Assembly (NCBI RefSeq): GCF_024586915.1
Contig: NZ_JANBVS010000009.1
Location: 1-64,000, forward strand
Source: Bradyrhizobium sp. SRS-191
GTDB lineage: Bacteria; Pseudomonadota; Alphaproteobacteria; Rhizobiales; Xanthobacteraceae
Direction: 5' to 3'
DNA length: 64,000 nt
Below, one piece after another: positions 51,875 to 61,196 of the stretch. Position 1 is the first letter of the stretch, and the number at the start of each line of letters is the position of its first letter. The notes below the pieces were generated by a model that was not told the origin of the DNA, made no database searches, and was given only the letters and a program-made list of their open reading frames with translations. A program made the translations under genes and the position numbers.

Positions 51875-53185
51875 ATGCTCTCCGTCGAACTCTCGATCAT
51901 CGTCGTCCTCATCGTCGTCAACGGGCTGTTGTCGATGTCCGAGCTCGCCATCGTGTCGTCGCGGCCCGCCCGGCTGGCGCTGCTGGCCGAAAAGGGTGTC
52001 GGCGGCGCGCGCCGCGCATTGGCGCTGGCGGCCGATCCCGGCCGGTTCTTGTCGACGGTCCAGATCGGCATCACCCTGGTCGGCGTGCTCTCAGGCGCGT
52101 TTTCGGGCGCCACGCTCGGCCAGCGCCTGACGCAATGGCTGCTGGAGCTCGGCATGTCGGCCTCGGTCGCGGACATCGTCGGCGTCGGTCTGGTCGTCAC
52201 CATCATCACCTATGCCACCCTGATCGTCGGCGAGCTCGTGCCGAAGCAGGTGGCCTTGCGTGATCCCGAGGCGATCGCGGTGCGCGTCGCTCCGGCAATG
52301 CAGCTGCTGGCCAAAGTGTCGCTACCGCTCGTCGTACTGCTGGATGTGTCCGGCAAATTGATCCTGGCGCTGCTCGGCCGCTCCGGCAATGCCGAGGAAA
52401 AGGTGTCGGAAGCAGAGATCCATCACCTGGTCCGCGAGGCCGAGACCGCTGGCGTGCTCGAGCCCGGCGAGAAGGAGATGATCGCCGGCGTGATGCGGCT
52501 CGGCGACCGCCCGGTCGGCGCCATCATGACCCCGCGCCCGGAGGTCGACGTCGTCGATCTCAACGATGATCCCAAGGCGATCCGGGAGCTGCTCGCCAAG
52601 AGCCCGCATTCGCGTCTGCCGGTGTCCGACGGCGAGCGCGACCGCCCGATCGGCGTGCTGCAGGCCAAGGACCTGCTGGCGGCTTACTTGCGCGACGAGA
52701 CGCCGGACCTGCGCGGCCTGGTCCGCGAGGTGCCGATCATTCCTTCCACCGTCGACGCCCGCGACGTCATCGCGATCCTCAAAGTGGCGCCGGTGCATAT
52801 GGGCCTCGTGCACGACGAGTACGGCGCCTTCGAAGGCGTCGTGACCGCGGCGGATATTCTCGAATCGATCGTCGGCGCGTTCTCATCGGAGGAAGGTCCG
52901 CCGGAGCCGGCCTGCGTGCGCCGTGACGACGGCTCTCTGCTGGTCTCCGGCTGGATGCCGCTCGACGAGTTCGCGGACGTGCTGGCCATCGAGGTCCCGC
53001 CGCATCGCGGCTACCACACCGTCGCCGGCCTCGTGCTGCAACACTTCGGCAGCGTCCCCGACGTCGGCCAGAGCTTCGAGCTCGAAGGCTGGCGCTTCGA
53101 AATCATCGACCTCGACGGCCGCCGCATCGACAAGATCCTGGCCACCAAGCTCGCGCCCGAAGGTGGCGAGCCGAATGTGGGGTAG
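51875..53185 (+). CDS. CNNM/CBS-domain membrane protein (HlyC/CorC family)
   Basis: The 436-residue protein has a DUF21/CNNM membrane domain (about 1-190), two CBS domains (about 210-330: MTPRPEVDVVDLNDDP, VPIIPSTVDARDVIAIL) and a C-terminal CorC/HlyC domain (RDDGSLLVSGWMPLDEF). The family is linked to Mg2+/Co2+ efflux or membrane repair rather than haemolysis. It stands alone between repeat-rich gaps. Confidence 0.88.
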   Translation: MLSVELSIIVVLIVVNGLLSMSELAIVSSRPARLALLAEKGVGGARRALALAADPGRFLSTVQIGITLVGVLSGAFSGATLGQRLTQWLLELGMSASVADIVGVGLVVTIITYATLIVGELVPKQVALRDPEAIAVRVAPAMQLLAKVSLPLVVLLDVSGKLILALLGRSGNAEEKVSEAEIHHLVREAETAGVLEPGEKEMIAGVMRLGDRPVGAIMTPRPEVDVVDLNDDPKAIRELLAKSPHSRLPVSDGERDRPIGVLQAKDLLAAYLRDETPDLRGLVREVPIIPSTVDARDVIAILKVAPVHMGLVHDEYGAFEGVVTAADILESIVGAFSSEEGPPEPACVRRDDGSLLVSGWMPLDEFADVLAIEVPPHRGYHTVAGLVLQHFGSVPDVGQSFELEGWRFEIIDLDGRRIDKILATKLAPEGGEPNVG

Positions 53186-53259
53186 TTAGGGTGCCAAGGT
53201 AGTAGCAACAATGCTGCCCCCTGTCGCAAGAGACCACGGCCATTCGCCGCACGAACGGT

Positions 53260-53448
53260 GCGCTCCCTCTCCCCGTTCTTCACGGGGAGAGGGTCGGGGT
53301 GAGGGGCAACCTCACGGGTAGTGCCGCTATCAGCACCGGCCTGCACGTCCGATGGAGCGCCAATGCGGCTCCGCTTGTGGCATGCCCCTCACCCGGATTG
53401 CTGCGCAATCCGACCTCTCCCCGCAAAGGGCGGGGAGAGGTTGCACCA
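53260..53448. repeat. dispersed composite palindromic repeat, copy B
   Basis: In inverse order to copy A: CCCTCTCCCCGT/ACGGGGAGAGGG (53265-53276 and 53282-53293), CGGATTGC/GCAATCCG (53394-53401 and 53405-53412), and ACCTCTCCCCGC/GCGGGGAGAGGT (53413-53424 and 53430-53441), all perfect stems. The roughly 100-base centre is not conserved with copy A. Confidence 0.8.
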
Positions 53449-53900
53449 TGCACGCCGCGGGTCGCGTGCCACCAACAACTTTTCGATGGCCGATTCGCCC
53501 GTCGGGCGGAGTGCCGATCTCCAACACGGCGGCTGAGGGCTGATGCAGCCCTCATACAGCCTGCGCCAAAACACTCATTTCCGTTGCGCGCCCAACAAGA
53601 AGCCCCATTTCAAGATCCCCCGCCAAAAATAAATCACTTCCGAAAATCATAACTCCTGCTCTATCCTTCCCCCATTCCGGTCCTGATGAGGGGCGTACGC
53701 GTCGTCACGAACGTTGGGCCGGCAATGCGATGGACGGGATGGCGGCGCTGGACGAGCGCCGGCGTCACGGACGGCGAAATCGTGTGGTCCTGACCTCCCG
53801 ATGCTGAGGTCCGCGGCAGCGCGCGTGACGCGCGTCGTCGCCACGGTGGCCAGGAGCCGGTGCACCGGGGAGAGCACGTATAAGCCGTTAAAACCGATCG
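53449..53900. other. non-coding region, no gene supported
   Basis: Together with its flanks this belongs to a gap of more than 1 kb (53186-54265). Several short frames are open but lack ribosome-binding sites, family motifs or consistent third-position bias. A stretch of lower GC occurs near 53590-53660. The part from about 53800 to 53900 may belong to the structured repeat that follows. Confidence 0.45.
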
Positions 53901-54005
53901 CGCAGGGAGGGCCGGGTCTGTCCGGCTGAACCTGTGGTACCTGCCGCCTGCAATTTTTCTCGCAGGCGGGCCACGGGCCTCAGTCGAGGTCCGGCTCTCC
54001 CTGCG
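53901..54005 (+). repeat. structured repeat-like element with nested hairpins
   Basis: An outer pair, CGCAGGGAGGGCCGG (53901-53915) and CCGGCTCTCCCTGCG (53991-54005), matches at 14 of 15 positions. Inside, GTGG/CCAC and the perfect CCGCCTGC/GCAGGCGG (53944-53951 and 53962-53969) form a second hairpin. I recall near-identical elements in other Bradyrhizobium intergenic regions but cannot verify it here. A further hairpin, GGCCGGG/CCCGGCC (54096-54102 and 54117-54123), lies in the leader of the next gene. Confidence 0.6.
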
Positions 54006-54265
54006 CCCTCACAAGTCCCGAGGGCCACCGACAGGCACACCCCGGACATCACATGTCGCGGGAACGTGAAGACGCGGCTTGCGTATCCTTTGATAGGCCG
54101 GGTTGCGACCGGAATTCCCGGCCGTCGGCGCTTGAAATCAAACCATCACAGAGGGCACTTAGGGTGCGGATTCGGCCGGCCGGCAGCCGGCGCGACCAGC
54201 CCTCAAGGCCATGACGAGGACCCGTCCGCAGCCAACGGCTGCGGCCGACGAGACGAGACACGCGA

Positions 54266-55999
54266 ATGATGCTTCAGGACCTCCGGACGACCGTGCTGCG
54301 CGAGGCCGTGCGCCCCAACGTCTGGGACGTCGTGGCGCTCATCATCGTGGTCGGCGCGATGGTGCTGATCGTCTATGGCGGCGAGCAGACCACGCTGCCG
54401 CTGTCGGCCCTCGACACCGCGCCGGTGTCGCTCGATCCGTCCAACCTGCCGCTCTACGCGCTGCGCACCACCTTGCGCATGCTGCTCGCGATCGCCTGCT
54501 CGCTCGTCTTCACCTTCGTCTACGCCGCGCTCGCGGCCAAGAGCCGCCGCGCCGAGATCGTGCTGATCCCGCTGCTCGACATCCTGCAATCGGTGCCGAT
54601 CCTCGGCTTCCTGACCTTCACCGTCGTGTTCTTCATGAACCTGTTCCCGGGCAAGGTGCTGGGCGCCGAGCTCGCCTGCGTGTTCGCGATCTTCACCAGC
54701 CAGGCCTGGAACATGACCTTCAGCATGTACCAGTCGATGCGCAACGTGCCGAAGGACCTGGAGGAGGCAACGCGCAGCTTCCACCTCTCCGGCTGGCAGC
54801 GCTTCTGGCGGCTCGACGTGCCCTATGCGATGCCCGGCCTGATCTGGAATGCGATGATGTCGATGTCCGGCGGCTGGTTCTTCGTCGTCGCGTCGGAAGC
54901 GATCACCGTCGGCAACACCACGGTCACTTTGCCGGGCATCGGCTCCTATGTGGCGCTGGCGATCCAGCAGAAGGATCTCGCCGCCATCGGCGCGGCGCTG
55001 CTGACCATGCTGCTGGTGATCACCGCCTATGACCAGCTGCTGTTCCGCCCGATCGTCGCCTGGGCCGACAAATTCCGCTTCGAGCAGACCGCGTCGGGCG
55101 ATCCGCCTGGTTCGTGGATGCTCGACCTGTTCCGGCGCACGCGCGCCCTGCGGTCGATTTCGATCCCGTTCGCGGCGATCAACCGCTCGTTCTCCAACCT
55201 GCGGATCAACTGGCCCAAGGCCTGGAGCGGCCCGGTGCGTCATGCGCCGCCGTCGCAGCTCGTCGACGGCCTCTGGCTCGCGGTGGTCATCCTCGGCTGC
55301 GCCTATGCCGGCTGGAAGACCTACCTCTATCTCTCGGCGACCCTGGCACCATCAGACGTGCTCAGCGCAATCGGCTACGGCCTGATCACGCTCCTCCGCG
55401 TCGTCGTGCTGATCACGCTGGCCTCGTTGATCTGGGTGCCGGTCGGCGTCTGGATCGGGCTGCGGCCGAAGCTCGCCGAGCGCATCCAGCCGCTCGCGCA
55501 ATTCCTCGCCGCCTTCCCGGCCAACCTCGCCTTCCCCGTGTTCGTCGTGCTGATCGTGCGCTACGGCCTCGACGCCAATGTCTGGCTCAGCCCGCTGATG
55601 ATCCTGGGCACGCAGTGGTACATCCTGTTCAACGTCATCGCCGGCGCCAGCGCCTTCCCGACCGACCTGCGCGAGGCGGCGGCGAGCCTGCATCTCAAAG
55701 GCTGGCGCTGGTGGTTCAAGGTCGTGCTGCCCGGCGTCTTCCCCTATTACATCACCGGTGCCATCACCGCGTCCGGCGGCTCGTGGAACGCGGCGATCGT
55801 CGCCGAGGTCGCGAGCTGGGGCGACACCCATCTGACCGCCTCGGGCCTCGGCGCCTACATCGCAGGAGCAACGGAGCGCGGCGATTTCCCCCGCGTCGTG
55901 CTCGGCATTGCCGTGATGTGCATCCTCGTCACTCTGTTCAACCGGCTGCTGTGGCGGCCGCTCTATGCCTTCGGCGAACGCCGGCTGCGGCTCGGCTGA
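54266..55999 (+). CDS. fused double permease of a NitT/TauT-type ABC transporter
   Basis: The 577-residue inner-membrane protein holds two complete permease halves of about 270 residues, each with its own EAA-like loop (EEATRSFHLSGWQRFWRLDVP and REAAASLHLKGWRWWFKVVLP). A single chain can therefore form the channel. The ATPase gene follows 15 bases downstream. No substrate-binding protein is encoded within the window on either side. The start could be this ATG or the next codon's ATG at 54269. Substrate unknown. Confidence 0.88.
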   Translation: MMLQDLRTTVLREAVRPNVWDVVALIIVVGAMVLIVYGGEQTTLPLSALDTAPVSLDPSNLPLYALRTTLRMLLAIACSLVFTFVYAALAAKSRRAEIVLIPLLDILQSVPILGFLTFTVVFFMNLFPGKVLGAELACVFAIFTSQAWNMTFSMYQSMRNVPKDLEEATRSFHLSGWQRFWRLDVPYAMPGLIWNAMMSMSGGWFFVVASEAITVGNTTVTLPGIGSYVALAIQQKDLAAIGAALLTMLLVITAYDQLLFRPIVAWADKFRFEQTASGDPPGSWMLDLFRRTRALRSISIPFAAINRSFSNLRINWPKAWSGPVRHAPPSQLVDGLWLAVVILGCAYAGWKTYLYLSATLAPSDVLSAIGYGLITLLRVVVLITLASLIWVPVGVWIGLRPKLAERIQPLAQFLAAFPANLAFPVFVVLIVRYGLDANVWLSPLMILGTQWYILFNVIAGASAFPTDLREAAASLHLKGWRWWFKVVLPGVFPYYITGAITASGGSWNAAIVAEVASWGDTHLTASGLGAYIAGATERGDFPRVVLGIAVMCILVTLFNRLLWRPLYAFGERRLRLG

Positions 56000-56014
56000 C
56001 CGGGAGAGATCATC

Positions 56015-57316
56015 ATGCGCGACCAGGTCAAGGACACCTCGCTGATCGAGATCAAGAGCGTCAGCCGGATGTTTCCCAAGGGCAGCGGCGAGGATCTCGT
56101 CGTGCTGGAGAAGGTCGACCTCACCATCCGCGCCGGCGAGATCGTCGGCCTGCTGGGACGTTCGGGCTCCGGCAAGTCGACGTTGCTGCGGATCATCGCC
56201 GGGCTGGTGGCGCCATCGTCGGGCGAAGCGAAGTGTCGCGGCGAGATCATCGCCGGCCCGCCTGTTGGCGTCGCCATGGTGTTCCAGTCATTCGCGCTGT
56301 TTCCCTGGCTGACCGTGCTGCAGAACGTCGAGCTCGGCCTGGAGGCGCTGGGCATCGAGGCCGCCGAGCGGCGTAAGCGCGCGCTCGCGGCGATCGACCT
56401 GATCGGCCTCGACGGCTTCGAATCCGCTTTTCCCAAGGAGCTCTCCGGTGGCATGCGCCAGCGCGTCGGCTTCGCCCGCGCGCTGGTGGTGCATCCCGAC
56501 CTGCTGCTGATGGACGAGCCGTTCTCGGCGCTCGATGTCCTCACCGCGGAGACCTTGCGCACCGACCTCGTCGACCTCTGGACGGATGGCCGGCTGCCGA
56601 TCAAGTCGGTGCTGATGGTGACGCACAACATCGAGGAGGCGGTGCTGATGTGCGACCGCGTCCTGGTGTTCTCGTCCAATCCGGGCCGCGTCGCCGCCGA
56701 GTTCAAGATCGACTTAGCCCATCCGCGCAACCGGCTCGATCCCGCGTTCCGCCAGCTCGTCGACAGCCTCTATGCGCGCATGACGCAGCGGCCGGAGCCG
56801 AAGCTGCCGAGCACCGCGAGCGCCGGCGTCGGCATGGTGCTCAGCCACGTCTCCTCCAACTCGATCTCAGGCCTGATCGAGACGCTCGCCGGCGAACCGT
56901 ATAACGGGCATGCCGACCTTCCGGTGCTGGCTGGCCATCTGCAGCTCGAGGTCGACGAGATCTTTCCGTTGGCGGAGGCGCTGCAACTGCTGCGCTTCGC
57001 GCATCTCAGCGAAGGCGACCTGACCTTGACCGAGGACGGACGGAGGTTCGCCCATCAGGAGACCGACGAGCGCAAGAAGCTGTTTGCGCAGCATCTGATT
57101 GAGAACGTGCCGCTGATGGGCCTGATCCGCCGCGTGCTCGACGACCGCCCCTCGCACGCAGCGCCAGCCGCGCGCTTCCGCATCGAGCTTGAGGACTACA
57201 TGTCCGAGCACTACGCCGACGAGACGCTGCACACCATCGTCTCCTGGGGCCGCTACGCCGAGCTGTTCTCCTACGACGAGCAGTCCGAGACCTTCAGCCT
57301 GGAGAACCCGCATTAG
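56015..57316 (+). CDS. ABC transporter ATPase with C-terminal AAA-associated domain
   Basis: The 433-residue protein has an NitT/TauT-type ATPase half (Walker A GRSGSGKST, signature LSGGMRQR, Walker B LLLMDEPFSALD, H-loop MVTHNIEE). It also has an extra C-terminal domain of about 150 residues (ISGLIETLAGEP, LQLEVDEIFPLAEALQLL, YADETLHTIVSWGRYAELF) of the AAA-associated type, probably regulatory. It forms an operon with the fused permease 15 bases upstream. Confidence 0.9.
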   Translation: MRDQVKDTSLIEIKSVSRMFPKGSGEDLVVLEKVDLTIRAGEIVGLLGRSGSGKSTLLRIIAGLVAPSSGEAKCRGEIIAGPPVGVAMVFQSFALFPWLTVLQNVELGLEALGIEAAERRKRALAAIDLIGLDGFESAFPKELSGGMRQRVGFARALVVHPDLLLMDEPFSALDVLTAETLRTDLVDLWTDGRLPIKSVLMVTHNIEEAVLMCDRVLVFSSNPGRVAAEFKIDLAHPRNRLDPAFRQLVDSLYARMTQRPEPKLPSTASAGVGMVLSHVSSNSISGLIETLAGEPYNGHADLPVLAGHLQLEVDEIFPLAEALQLLRFAHLSEGDLTLTEDGRRFAHQETDERKKLFAQHLIENVPLMGLIRRVLDDRPSHAAPAARFRIELEDYMSEHYADETLHTIVSWGRYAELFSYDEQSETFSLENPH

Positions 57317-57340
57317 TTCACTGACCGCCCCGCCCTCCGC

Positions 57341-57503
57341 TGTCGTCCCGGGCAAGCCCGGCAACGCGAAGCGTTGGCGGACGCCGACCCGGGACCCATA
57401 CCGCGTGATCTCGCTTGAGGCAGGCGGCGCGTTGAACCTTCAGCGTAACGAACTGATGCCTGTGGTTATGGATCCCCGCGTGCGCGGGGATGACACTGAG
57501 GGT
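57341..57503. repeat. dispersed repeat related to GTCGTCCCGGG elements
   Basis: It starts TGTCGTCCCGGG and includes the hairpins CCCGGGCAAGCCCGG, AACGCGAAGCGTT and CCCCGCGTGCGCGGGG before ATGACA, with GGGACCCATACCGCG shared with the element at 51602-51721 (left end, 51620-51634). It fills the gap between two convergent genes and shows no coding potential. Confidence 0.65.
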
Positions 57504-57545
57504 GCGGACGCGGCGTACCAACTCACTCAGAAAGGCGTAGCAACC

Positions 57546-59168
57546 TCAAGCCGCCGCGAACGTGTCGGGCCGCGCCATCGCCCAGGCGTCGCGGAAGCGG
57601 ACGTCCTGGGTGCCGTCGAGCAGCTCGCCGGGCCGCAGCGATGGATAGAGCTTCGCGAACGAGGACACTTCGGTGGTCGACGTCCGTTGCGAGAAGTGGA
57701 TCGGACGCAGATCCTGCGGATGCTCGAGTCCGGCCGCCGCGAGCAGCTCGGTCAGCGCATGCAGGGTCGCATGATGGTAGTTGTAGACGCGATCCATCTT
57801 GTGCGGGACGACCAGCGCACGGGCGCGCGTCGGGTCCTGCGTCGCAACGCCGGTCGGGCACTTGTCGGTATGGCAGCTCAGCGACTGGATGCAGCCCAAC
57901 GAAAACATGAAGCCTCGCGCGGAATTGCACCAGTCGGCGCCGATCGACATGGCGCGGGCCATGTCGAAGGCGGTGGCGATCTTGCCCGACGCGCCGATCT
58001 TCACGCGGTCGCGGATGTTCATGCCGACCAGCGCATTGTGCACGAAGTTGACACCCTCGCGCATCGGCATGCCCAGATGGTCCATGAACTCCAGCGGCGC
58101 AGCACCCGTGCCGCCCTCATTGCCGTCGACCACGATGAAGTCGGGAGTGATGCCGGTCTCCAGCATCGCCTTGCAGATGGCAAGGAACTCCCAGGGATGG
58201 CCGATGCACAGCTTGAAGCCGGCCGGCTTGCCGCCGGACAGCCGACGCATCTCGCCGATGAACTGCATCATGCCGACAGGCGTCGAGAACGCGCGATGCG
58301 CCGGCGGCGAGATGCAGTCCTCGCCCATCGATACGCCACGGATCTTGGAGATCTCCTCGGACACCTTCGCGGCCGGCAGCACACCGCCATGGCCGGGCTT
58401 GGCGCCCTGGCTGACCTTCAGCTCCACCATCTTGATCTGCTCGATCGACGCCGTGCGTGCGAAAGCATCCGGATCGAAGCTGCCGTCGCGGTGACGACAG
58501 CCGAAATAGCCGGAGCCGATCTCCCAGATGATATCGCCGCCCATTTCGGCGTGGTACGGGCTGAAGCCACCCTCGCCCGTGTCATGGGCGAAGCCGCCCC
58601 GCTTGGCGCCGCCGTTCAGCGCGCGCACGGCATTCGGGCTCAGCGCGCCAAAACTCATCGCGGAAATGTTGAACACCGACGCCGAGTAAGGCTTGGCGCA
58701 ATCGGGGCCGCCGATCTGAATCCGGAATTTCTCCTCGGCATGCGGCTTCGGCGACACCGAATGGTGCATCCACTCATAGCCCTCGCGATAGACGTCCTCC
58801 TGGGTGCCGAACGGGCGCTTGTCGAGCACCATCTTGGCGCGCTGATAGACGACTGCGCGGGTGTCGCGCGAGAACGGCATGCCGTCCTTCTCGCTCTCGA
58901 AGAAATACTGCCGCATCTCCGGCCGGATTTCCTCGAGGATGAAGCGCAGATGCGCCGAGATCGGGTAGTTGCGCAGCACCGCGTGACTCTTCTGCATGAA
59001 GTCCCGGACGCCGAGCGCGGTCAGCGCGCCGAAGATCAGCAGCGGTATCAGCACGAGATCGAAGATCTTGCGATCGTAGATGCCGAGGACGAGCAGCAGG
59101 GCGGTCGCCGTGGCGCAGATCGTCAGCACGATGTAGCGCGGCGAGAACGGAAGCAGCAGCGTATCCAT
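57546..59168 (-). CDS. FMN-binding glutamate-synthase-family oxidoreductase
   Basis: The 540-residue protein has two N-terminal membrane spans (LPFSPRYIVLTICATATALL, LVLIPLLIFGALTALG) followed by the FMN-binding domain of glutamate synthase (SAMSFGALSPNAVRALNGGA, KPGHGGVLPAAKV, VVDGNEGGTGAAPLEFMD) and the Fe-S cysteine motif CIQSLSCHTDKCPTG. It lacks the glutamine amidotransferase domain. It is a membrane-anchored GltB-like enzyme of unresolved substrate. ATG 59166-59168 begins at the first membrane span. Confidence 0.88.
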   Translation of the reverse strand: MDTLLLPFSPRYIVLTICATATALLLVLGIYDRKIFDLVLIPLLIFGALTALGVRDFMQKSHAVLRNYPISAHLRFILEEIRPEMRQYFFESEKDGMPFSRDTRAVVYQRAKMVLDKRPFGTQEDVYREGYEWMHHSVSPKPHAEEKFRIQIGGPDCAKPYSASVFNISAMSFGALSPNAVRALNGGAKRGGFAHDTGEGGFSPYHAEMGGDIIWEIGSGYFGCRHRDGSFDPDAFARTASIEQIKMVELKVSQGAKPGHGGVLPAAKVSEEISKIRGVSMGEDCISPPAHRAFSTPVGMMQFIGEMRRLSGGKPAGFKLCIGHPWEFLAICKAMLETGITPDFIVVDGNEGGTGAAPLEFMDHLGMPMREGVNFVHNALVGMNIRDRVKIGASGKIATAFDMARAMSIGADWCNSARGFMFSLGCIQSLSCHTDKCPTGVATQDPTRARALVVPHKMDRVYNYHHATLHALTELLAAAGLEHPQDLRPIHFSQRTSTTEVSSFAKLYPSLRPGELLDGTQDVRFRDAWAMARPDTFAAA

Positions 59169-59315
59169 GGAGGGCCTCGGGGCGGATCGTGGACGGTCAG
59201 CACTGAAGATACTACGCGCATCGCGAAGCAATCGTTACACAAGCCCGCGCGATTGGCCATCGACGGTATCACATCGTCGAAAGTCCGCGGCGATGGACCC
59301 GGATGCCACGAGGTC

Positions 59316-59349
59316 CACCGCACCCTTGCACGGGTGCGAGGGTGCGGTG
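59316..59349. other. 16-bp near-perfect inverted repeat with 2-base loop
   Basis: CACCGCACCCTTGCAC (59316-59331) and GTGCGAGGGTGCGGTG (59334-59349) pair throughout with one G-T wobble. It lies between two minus-strand genes, 72 bases after the acyl-CoA synthetase stop. There is no T-run. It could be a terminator, an mRNA stabiliser, or an extruded cruciform. Confidence 0.6.
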
Positions 59350-59420
59350 CCATCATAGTGCATCGACCGAACCCGCGGGCCTGCCCAGGAGAACGATTGA
59401 CCCGCCTGCCCCGTGACGCC

Positions 59421-60986
59421 TCAGCCCTCCGCGAACAGGCCGGAATGCGCCTCGCGGAGCTGACGCTTCAGCAGCTTGCCGCTGGGATTTTTCGGCAGCG
59501 CATCAACGAACACGATGCGCTTGGGGGTCTTGAACGAGGCCAGCCGCGTCGACGCCTGCTTGAGAAGCGCCTCCTCGGTCAGCTCGCAGCCCGACTTCAC
59601 CACGACCATCGCGACCACGGCTTCGACCCAGCGCGGATGCGGCAGGCCGACCACGGCGACCTCCGATACTTCGGGAATTTGATACAGCGCCTCCTCGACC
59701 TCACGGCTGGCGACGTTCTCGCCGCCGGTCTTGATCATGTCCTTCTTGCGGTCGACGATGGTGATGTAGCCTTCCTCATCGATGGTCGCGAGATCGCCGG
59801 AGTGAAACCAGCCGCCCTGGAAGGCCGCCGTGGTGCGCTCTTCGTCGTGGAAGTAGCCGAGCATCAGATGCGGCGAGCGATGCACGACTTCGCCGACTTC
59901 GCCCGGCGCGACATCGTTCATGTCGTCGTCGACCACCCGCGTCTCAACATTAAGGACGGCGCGGCCGCACGAGCCCGGCTTGCGCAATTGGTCCTCTGGT
60001 CCAAGCATCGTCGCGAGCGGCGCGATCTCGGTCTGGCCGTAGAGATTCCACAGCTGGACCTTCGGCAGCCGCTGCGCCAGCTCGCGCAGCACCTCGACCG
60101 GCATGATCGAGGCGCCATAATAGCCCTTGCGCAACGTCGAGACATCAGTGGTCTCGAACAGCGGCGAGCGCAGGATCGAGATCCACACCGTCGGCGGCGC
60201 GAAGAACGAGCTGATACGATATTTCGCAATCAGCGGCAGCAGATTGTCGGGCGTCGGGAATGCGGTGATGATGTTGGTGGCGCCGACATAGATCGACGGC
60301 CCGAAGAACACATCGAGCTGTGCGCAATGATACAGCGGCAACGCGTGCAGTGTGACGTCGTCAGCGGCAATGCCGGCATCGACGATGCAGCTCACATATT
60401 GCCAGATCACGGCGTCATGGGTCAGCATCGCGCCCTTCGGCAGCGACTCGGTGCCCGAGGTGTAGACGATCTGCGCGACGTCGTGGCCCGCGATCTCCAC
60501 GGCAGGCACCGTCGCCGTGGACGCTGCGAGCTCGGCAAAGTCGATCATGTCGCTCTGCCGCTCGCTCGGCACTTCCGATGGCAGCCAGATCATCTGCTCG
60601 ACTGCCGGCGCCAACGCCTTGGCCGCGCGCGCCACGGCGGCAAATCCGCTGTCGGTCGCCAGCAGCCGGGCGCCGGCATGTTTGAGGATGTAGGCGACCT
60701 CCTCCGGCTTGAGCATGAAGTTGATCGGCACCAGCACGGCGCCGAGCCGGGCCAGCGCGAAGCGCAGGGCCGCGAACGCATGCGAGTTGCGGGCAAGGAT
60801 GGCGACGCGCTCGCCCTTGCCGACACCGCGGCCGGCAAGGCCTGCCGCAAGGCGGTCGACCAGGGCGTTGAACTCGGCATAGGTCCAGCTGGTATCGCCG
60901 CAGATCACGGCCGTCTTACCGGGCGTGCGCGCCGCGCTCCGCCGCAGGAGGTCACCGAGCGTCTGTCTGCGAACGATGGAATCCAT
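59421..60986 (-). CDS. acyl-CoA synthetase (AMP-forming, fatty-acid/aromatic-acid CoA ligase type)
   Basis: The 521-residue ANL-family enzyme has the P-loop IVYTSGTESLPKGAML, A5 motif LYGQTEIAP, A7 WFHSGDLATIDEEGYI, A8 VDRKKDMIKTGGENV and the catalytic lysine in LPKNPSGKLLKR. It activates a carboxylic acid to its CoA thioester in the cytoplasm; chain length or aromatic specificity is not readable. The ATG is preceded by AAGGGGAA. The CoA-linked monooxygenase start at the right edge hints at an aromatic-acid context, though other genes intervene. Confidence 0.9.
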   Translation of the reverse strand: MDSIVRRQTLGDLLRRSAARTPGKTAVICGDTSWTYAEFNALVDRLAAGLAGRGVGKGERVAILARNSHAFAALRFALARLGAVLVPINFMLKPEEVAYILKHAGARLLATDSGFAAVARAAKALAPAVEQMIWLPSEVPSERQSDMIDFAELAASTATVPAVEIAGHDVAQIVYTSGTESLPKGAMLTHDAVIWQYVSCIVDAGIAADDVTLHALPLYHCAQLDVFFGPSIYVGATNIITAFPTPDNLLPLIAKYRISSFFAPPTVWISILRSPLFETTDVSTLRKGYYGASIMPVEVLRELAQRLPKVQLWNLYGQTEIAPLATMLGPEDQLRKPGSCGRAVLNVETRVVDDDMNDVAPGEVGEVVHRSPHLMLGYFHDEERTTAAFQGGWFHSGDLATIDEEGYITIVDRKKDMIKTGGENVASREVEEALYQIPEVSEVAVVGLPHPRWVEAVVAMVVVKSGCELTEEALLKQASTRLASFKTPKRIVFVDALPKNPSGKLLKRQLREAHSGLFAEG

Positions 60987-61133
60987 GGCCGTTCCCCTTG
61001 CTGTCGCGGGGATGGCCGCCCGTCAGGCAATCCAGGTCCCCTCCCTGTGTCGCGCCGGACGTCTGCAGGTCCGGTCTTGCGGGCGAAAATCGCACGGCCG
61101 CTTCGGCGCGCGCAAGGAGGATATTGCCAACGA

Positions 61134-61166
61134 AAAGAGCGCCCCGATTGCGTCGAGGCGCTCTTT
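61134..61166 (-). terminator. Rho-independent terminator of the ferredoxin reductase gene
   Basis: Read on the minus strand, AAAGAGCGCC pairs with GGCGCTCTTT around a 13-base loop and is followed by TCGTTGG, giving a T-rich 3' flank. It begins about 30 bases after the stop of the reductase gene. Confidence 0.75.
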
Positions 61167-61196
61167 GACGAATTCCAAAATAGCGGGATGGGCGGC

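Noticed and set aside
54006..54265. Possible riboswitch in the leader of the fused permease gene
   Set aside because: Hairpins are present, but I could not match ykkC, yybP-ykoY, SAM-II, Moco or other motifs I know, so I leave it unassigned.
57341..57503. Remnant of an insertion sequence gene
   Set aside because: No transposase motif or terminal pair typical of a complete IS is seen; a short dispersed repeat explains it better.
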